Below, one piece after another: positions 5,113 through 7,434 of a stretch of DNA of 7,434 nt. The notes under the pieces are model-generated. The model was not told where the DNA came from. It saw only the letters and a list, made by a program, of their open reading frames with translations, and ran no database searches. Position 1 is the first letter of the stretch, and each line of letters begins with the position of its first letter. This DNA comes from Euryarchaeota archaeon UBA346 (lineage in GTDB: Archaea; Thermoplasmatota; E2; DHVEG-1). A program made the position numbers and the translations under genes. Where the stretch lies: NCBI GenBank assembly GCA_002496355.1, contig DAJP01000106.1, positions 1-7,434 of the forward strand, given 5' to 3'.

Positions 5113-7434
5113 ATGAATAAAAAAATGATTGGAATTTTTGTTGTAATGCTGACGATCTCTAGTGCCATGACAACGATTTTGTTTTCAGACAATGGAACTG
5201 TTAATGCGAGCAATGCTGTTAACCTTGATTTCAATTATGTTTGGCTAAGAGTCCAGAGTTTCGCAAATGTGATACATGATGTGAATTGGTTGGAACATGG
5301 AGAAAATGGCATACCTAAAGGTCGCAGCTGGGCGACCGCAGGAGAAAATTATACTAGGGATAACATCTTATGGCCAAATATAGGTATACCAAATAATCCA
5401 TGTGGTCTGACAGGTTATACAAATTTATCAATCGGGTATGTTGATGATGATCGTGGCAAAGTCCCTGGAACCAAAAACGTAGCTAAACAATATTCAACAA
5501 AAATTGTCATACACGATTACAACTTAACACTAATAAACCCTGATGAGCCAGATCAATACATACCATATACCGAGTCATTTCCATTTGGACTAGGATTTTT
5601 ACCTCATGACCACCTTCTGTCTCCGTATTTTGATATATATCATAGAACTCATTTCAATGACTCTGAGATACCAATTCGTTTTAGAAGTCTAAATTGTGAG
5701 CCTTGTCCCTTGTCAAATCCTTATGCAGGAGCATCCCCTGAATATTATTTTAACATTGATGTTACGGCATTAAATGATTTTCCTGCGATTCTCGGTGGGA
5801 TCGTTGAATATGTTGAAGATGGCCAATCGATACCGGAAGATCAAAATGACACTGTTTTTCTCATGAACGAGTCCATCTCATGTGAAACAAAAATACAGAA
5901 CATCACAGAGAATGCGACAGGATGTATTTTAATTCATGATCAAAATCGAAATTACAATTTTGGGAATGCTGATGATCAAAATTGTTCATTCGCATGGGTT
6001 AACTGGACAGATACGAATATGTCTTTACTGTTAAATGATCTGAAAAATGGTTCAAAATATTTTGCTTTATTGGACACTGAGACACAAACATTGAATTTCT
6101 TCAATTGTTCATGTATTATCGAAGAAAAAACCCCGTGGGTCGGTGTTTATGATTTACGGAATAAGTCAGATCCCGATGGAAGCGGTCAGAGCACTGTGAT
6201 TAATCATAATCTATTAGCTCTTGTTTACTCTTGGTTGCATAGAGATGATCCTTGTAAAGCTATAATTGTAGCAGGTCCATTGGATACTCATTGGATGCTT
6301 CATACAGTGAACGGCTGGAGTTGGTTTAATTTCAAAAATATTTTTGATGCCCCTTACATGGATTGTTATTGGGTTCCGATGTTTTCTGTCAATGCATCGG
6401 TATCAGAGTGGATATTTGATAATATTCAAACTGCGAGCATTAGCGGATTTCTTGATCAGGATATTTATGAACAAACTCATAATAAACCTGGAGTTATTAG
6501 CCATAATGTTGTTGCATATCGCAATATCTCTCATAGTCCTGATGATAAAATAGTGGTTTTGAGCAATAGGGTCGACGGCTGGTTTTCTGAGACACCTGGG
6601 GATAGTGGTGTCGGTGGAGCTATTCTCCTTGGTATCGCTAAATACCTTAAAGATAATGATATCACACCGAAATATAACCTTACTTTCCTCTTTACCACGG
6701 GGGAGGAATATGGGATGCGGGGCGCTCAACATTTTATTGATACTCATCCGAGTGGGACAGATGAAGGAGAATATAATTACATTCATTGGATTGGTTTTGA
6801 CCAACTCGGTTTTAATTTAACCGGTGATGGAAATAAATTACAAACTGAGATTAAGACTCAAAATGAGTCAAGACCGGTTATTCGGGCAATCGCCAATGAT
6901 ACAGATTATAAAAATAGAACTAACAATTTTTATGATTTTTGTGTCAATTATAGTAGTGGTGGAGGCGCTGAAGACTTTGTATGGAAGAACAACTGTCTTA
7001 ACACAATACTTTTTGAGAAAGGTCGCGGATGGAATGGATGGCATAACACGGGTAATAATTATGCTGAGGGAGATTCATTGAACTATATTGATCGTAATGA
7101 TGTGAATGTGACATTTGAGCTTGCATGGAATATCACAAAATACTTTTGTGTCAATCCTGATTGCGAGTTCGATGATGAAGTATCCTATACTACATTTGAT
7201 TCGCCAAATGATGGAGATACTCTCTCTGATTCCATCCGAGCGGAGTTTTCCATTAACTCTATTTTACCAAGCGATAAAGTGATGGTGAAGGCAACACTCC
7301 ATGATCAGAACGATAATGGTGCTGTTGTCGCATGGAAAGTCACTAACTATACAATAACGACACTCAGTCAATCCCATCCCTATAACATTACTATCACGAT
7401 CCCTGATACAGATGCACAAGGCGAGTATACACTC
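5113..7434 (+). CDS. Exported M28-family metallopeptidase (aminopeptidase-like), 3'-truncated
   Basis: The frame is open for 774 codons from ATG 5113 to the window edge. A signal peptide follows (MNKKMIGIFVVMLTISSAM, cut probably near residue 25-33). An N-terminal region has KGRSWATAGENYTRDNI (residues about 70-90), a type of motif seen ahead of the catalytic domain in some archaeal M28 proteins. A PA-like region (about 225-345) and linker follow. The catalytic core (about 478-665) shows NRVDG (485-489) where M28 has HxD, GDSGVGG (496-502) with bridging Asp497, TTGEEYGMRGAQ with Glu531/Glu532, GFDQLG with Asp563, and GWHNTG with His644. Thus Asp488, Asp497, Glu531, Glu532, Asp563 and His644 match expected catalytic or metal positions, but the first zinc-ligand His is Arg486. 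From about 680 a beta-sandwich domain begins and leaves the window. Fourteen Cys are present, suggesting disulfides. M28 enzymes usually release N-terminal amino acids using two zinc ions; activity here is inferred only. The gene is visibly more AT-rich than the first gene. Confidence 0.85.
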   Translation, partial: MNKKMIGIFVVMLTISSAMTTILFSDNGTVNASNAVNLDFNYVWLRVQSFANVIHDVNWLEHGENGIPKGRSWATAGENYTRDNILWPNIGIPNNPCGLTGYTNLSIGYVDDDRGKVPGTKNVAKQYSTKIVIHDYNLTLINPDEPDQYIPYTESFPFGLGFLPHDHLLSPYFDIYHRTHFNDSEIPIRFRSLNCEPCPLSNPYAGASPEYYFNIDVTALNDFPAILGGIVEYVEDGQSIPEDQNDTVFLMNESISCETKIQNITENATGCILIHDQNRNYNFGNADDQNCSFAWVNWTDTNMSLLLNDLKNGSKYFALLDTETQTLNFFNCSCIIEEKTPWVGVYDLRNKSDPDGSGQSTVINHNLLALVYSWLHRDDPCKAIIVAGPLDTHWMLHTVNGWSWFNFKNIFDAPYMDCYWVPMFSVNASVSEWIFDNIQTASISGFLDQDIYEQTHNKPGVISHNVVAYRNISHSPDDKIVVLSNRVDGWFSETPGDSGVGGAILLGIAKYLKDNDITPKYNLTFLFTTGEEYGMRGAQHFIDTHPSGTDEGEYNYIHWIGFDQLGFNLTGDGNKLQTEIKTQNESRPVIRAIANDTDYKNRTNNFYDFCVNYSSGGGAEDFVWKNNCLNTILFEKGRGWNGWHNTGNNYAEGDSLNYIDRNDVNVTFELAWNITKYFCVNPDCEFDDEVSYTTFDSPNDGDTLSDSIRAEFSINSILPSDKVMVKATLHDQNDNGAVVAWKVTNYTITTLSQSHPYNITITIPDTDAQGEYTL
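6544..7110 (+). other. M28 catalytic-domain segment with variant metal site
   Basis: This segment covers the peptidase core. It runs from the VVLSN strand, through the Arg486 codon AGG at 6568-6570, Asp497 at 6601-6603, Glu531/532 at 6703-6708 and Asp563 at 6799-6801, to His644 at 7042-7044. The order and spacing of the acidic ligands and the last His follow the M28 fold. The surroundings (GGAILLGIAKYL, YNLTFLFTTGEE) are well formed rather than decayed, which argues that the His-to-Arg change belongs to a working variant and not to a pseudogene. Confidence 0.7.

Noticed and set aside
6403..6804. 133-codon minus-strand open frame
   Set aside because: It lies entirely opposite the M28 catalytic core, whose plus-strand translation carries clear family motifs; the antisense product has none.

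Overview
The window looks archaeal. My best guess is a Thermoplasmatota-like or other sediment euryarchaeal lineage, judged only from protein style. It encodes large secreted proteins rich in N-x-S/T sequons, archaeal-type Ig-like modules, a LamG domain spliced into an Ig-like domain, and an M28 peptidase of a form I associate with uncultured archaea. A TATA-box promoter sits about 40 bases ahead of a start codon with a strong Shine-Dalgarno, and no bacterial -10/-35 pair is obvious there. No rRNA, tRNA, mobile element or CRISPR array is visible, so the taxonomic call is an inference.

Layout: bases 1-2994 (+) hold the 3' part of a giant mosaic surface protein whose 5' end lies outside the window. 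Its order is Ig-like half, LamG/ConA-like domain, Ig-like half, second Ig-like domain, a region resembling the one that precedes DNRLRE domains in Rhs-type wall proteins, a DNRLRE domain, and a conserved-looking C-terminal beta domain. Bases 2995-3309 are a convergent intergenic region with a possible hairpin/T-tract terminator. Bases 3310-4980 (-) encode an exported eight-repeat PQQ-like (BamB/WD-like) beta-propeller protein with a C-terminal Ig-like domain. Bases 4981-5112 are a compact divergent promoter region. Bases 5113-7434 (+) encode an exported, cysteine-containing M28-family metallopeptidase that runs off the right edge.

Together the three genes form a block of cell-surface or extracellular functions: a carbohydrate- or matrix-binding adhesin-like protein, a propeller scaffold or binding protein, and a probable aminopeptidase. 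Nothing shows that they act in one pathway. The propeller and peptidase genes are divergently transcribed from a shared region of about 130 bases, so co-regulation is possible. The most interesting points are the Arg in place of the first zinc-ligand His of the peptidase, the nested LamG-in-Ig architecture, the unassigned C-terminal domain of the first protein, and the self-complementary TATA element between the divergent genes.
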